Positions 5,873 through 6,808 of a DNA stretch of 6,808 nt are shown piece after piece. Under the pieces are notes generated by a model. The model did not search any database, was not told where the DNA came from, and worked only from the letters and a program-made list of their open reading frames with translations. Origin of the DNA: Acidobacteriota bacterium (GTDB lineage: Bacteria; Acidobacteriota; Vicinamibacteria; Vicinamibacterales; UBA2999); contig JACCSI010000114.1 of the NCBI GenBank assembly GCA_013813075.1, forward strand, positions 1-6,808, given 5' to 3'. A program made the translations under genes and the position numbers. Numbering within the stretch: the first letter of the stretch is position 1; each line of letters opens with the position of its first letter.

Positions 5873-6574
5873 ATGAACGCTTCAGCGCAGCCGCTCATTA
5901 AGCTTGACGGCATCACCAAGGTCTTCTACACCGACGAGGTGGAAACGCATGCCCTGGCGGGCATCCATCTCGAGATCCAGCAGGGTGAATATGTCGCCAT
6001 TGCTGGCCCGTCAGGGTGCGGCAAGTCGACGCTGCTGGCTATTCTTGGCCTGCTCGATACGCCATCCGACGGCCACTACACCCTCAACGGCAATCAGGTC
6101 GCGAACCTGTCGTTGTCCGAGCGCGCGCGCGTGCGGAATCGGGAAATCGGTTTCATCTTTCAGAGCTTCAATTTGATCGGCGACCTCACCGTTTTCGAGA
6201 ACGTCGAACTCCCGCTCATTTACCGCGGCATGAAGTCGGCCGAACGGCGCGAGCGCGCTAACGCCGCACTTGAGCGCGTGGGCATGGCCCACCGGTCGAA
6301 GCATTTGCCCTCGCAGCTCTCTGGCGGTCAGCAGCAGCGCGTCGCCGTCGCCCGCGCCGTTGGCGGGCAGCCGTCGATCCTGCTGGCGGACGAGCCCACC
6401 GGAAATCTCGACTCGAAGAACGGCGAAGCCGTGATGGATCTGCTTCGTGAGCTGCACCGCCAGGGCGCGACTATCTGCATGGTGACGCACGATCCGCGCT
6501 ACGCCGCGCACGCGGACCGGAGCGTGCACCTCTTTGACGGCCGGATCGTCGAAGAAAGCGTCGCCGCCATGTAG
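5873..6574 (+). CDS. MacB/LolD-type ABC transporter ATP-binding subunit
   Basis: This 233-residue cytoplasmic ATPase has all catalytic motifs intact: Walker A GPSGCGKST (45-53), Q-loop FQSFNLI with Gln97, signature LSGGQQQR (149-156), Walker B ILLADEP with catalytic Glu174 (169-175), D-loop GNLDS, and the switch His206 in VTHD. Length and sequence (TPSDGHYTLNG, FENVELPLIYRG, DEPTGNLDS) place it in the MacB/LolD/FtsE class, which drives mechanotransmission-type permeases rather than channel-like importers. With the HlyD-type adaptor upstream it probably powers export or extraction from the periplasm or inner membrane. It is a stand-alone ATPase without a fused permease domain, and the next gene is convergent. 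Its permease partner must lie upstream of the window, elsewhere in the genome, or have been lost. The substrate is unknown. Confidence 0.93.
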   Translation: MNASAQPLIKLDGITKVFYTDEVETHALAGIHLEIQQGEYVAIAGPSGCGKSTLLAILGLLDTPSDGHYTLNGNQVANLSLSERARVRNREIGFIFQSFNLIGDLTVFENVELPLIYRGMKSAERRERANAALERVGMAHRSKHLPSQLSGGQQQRVAVARAVGGQPSILLADEPTGNLDSKNGEAVMDLLRELHRQGATICMVTHDPRYAAHADRSVHLFDGRIVEESVAAM

Positions 6575-6617
6575 GTCGCAGCGTGAGCGTGTTGTTAAAC
6601 GACCCTGCGGGGCGGGC

Positions 6618-6808
6618 TCAGATCAGCTGCGTGCGCAGGGCTTCGCGCTGGGCCCACAGGAACTCGGGTCGGGCGGACAACGGCGATGCGAGATATTGCG
6701 CCGTCGTGTCTCGCTGTCCTTCAACGCACCCGACGAGGCTTGTCCCGCCGATGATCTCAACCACCACCAGCGTCGCGCCGCTGCGTCGCGCCACCCAGGG
6801 AAACGACG
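6618..6808 (-). CDS. C-terminal part of an unidentified protein (runs off the window end)
   Basis: The final 62 codons and TGA of a minus-strand gene enter the window, convergent with the ATPase gene and 43 bp from it. The frame has no internal stop and about 79% GC at third positions, like the neighbours, so it is probably real. The sequence includes SFPWVARRSGATLVVVEIIG, GTSLVGCVEGQRDTTAQYLA and PEFLWAQREALRTQLI at the end: a hydrophobic beta-strand-like segment followed by an amphipathic helix. I do not recognise the family. It is not an ABC permease C terminus as far as can be judged, since there is no membrane helix near the end. Confidence 0.6.
   Translation of the reverse strand, partial: SFPWVARRSGATLVVVEIIGGTSLVGCVEGQRDTTAQYLASPLSARPEFLWAQREALRTQLI

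Noticed and set aside
6574..6604. Possible terminator stem GGTCG (6574-6578) / CGACC (6600-6604) after the ATPase gene
   Set aside because: It has only 5 bp of stem, a loop of about 21 nt and no T-tract on either strand.

Overview
This is a high-GC bacterial window (roughly 60-65% GC by eye). The coding density is high, genes overlap by 4 bp and third codon positions are strongly GC-biased. The gene mix suggests an Acidobacteriota-like soil bacterium, perhaps of the Vicinamibacteria type: a D-aminoacylase-type lipoprotein, an amicyanin-like cupredoxin, and a HlyD adaptor beginning MDIQRP with a MacB/LolD-type ATPase. This placement is inferred from gene style, not from any marker gene. I see no rRNA, tRNA, CRISPR array, integrase or transposase.

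Left part, minus strand (3150 down to 21): three genes form a tightly coupled operon joined by ATGA and GTGA 4-bp overlaps. In transcription order they are an exported lipoprotein amidohydrolase of the N-acyl-D-amino-acid deacylase family, a secreted cupredoxin with a complete type-1 copper ligand set, and a membrane-anchored Cache-like sensor. The sensor reading frame stops at a run of four A bases before any second membrane segment or output domain, so it looks frameshifted or truncated.

Centre (3151-4244): only 29 bp separate the amidohydrolase start from a divergent plus-strand gene for a PLP enzyme closely resembling diaminopropionate ammonia-lyase. The gap holds a perfect TATAAT readable in both directions and a TGCGGT-TC-ACCGCA dyad. 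It is a compact shared promoter/operator that would give leaderless or nearly leaderless transcripts. The likely theme is use of D- and non-protein amino acids: the deacylase frees amino acids and the lyase deaminates one.

Right part, plus strand (4245-6574): a 227-bp non-coding region with an inverted-repeat operator candidate leads to a HlyD/MacA-like periplasmic adaptor. After a 138-bp gap comes a MacB/LolD-type ABC ATPase. No permease follows: the next gene (6618 to the window end, unidentified) is convergent on the minus strand. The exporter is therefore incomplete within the window.

The points most worth checking are the substituted metal ligands in the amidohydrolase, the Asp-to-Glu change at a catalytic position of the lyase, the divergent leaderless promoter, the cupredoxin/sensor pair, and the permease-less adaptor/ATPase pair.
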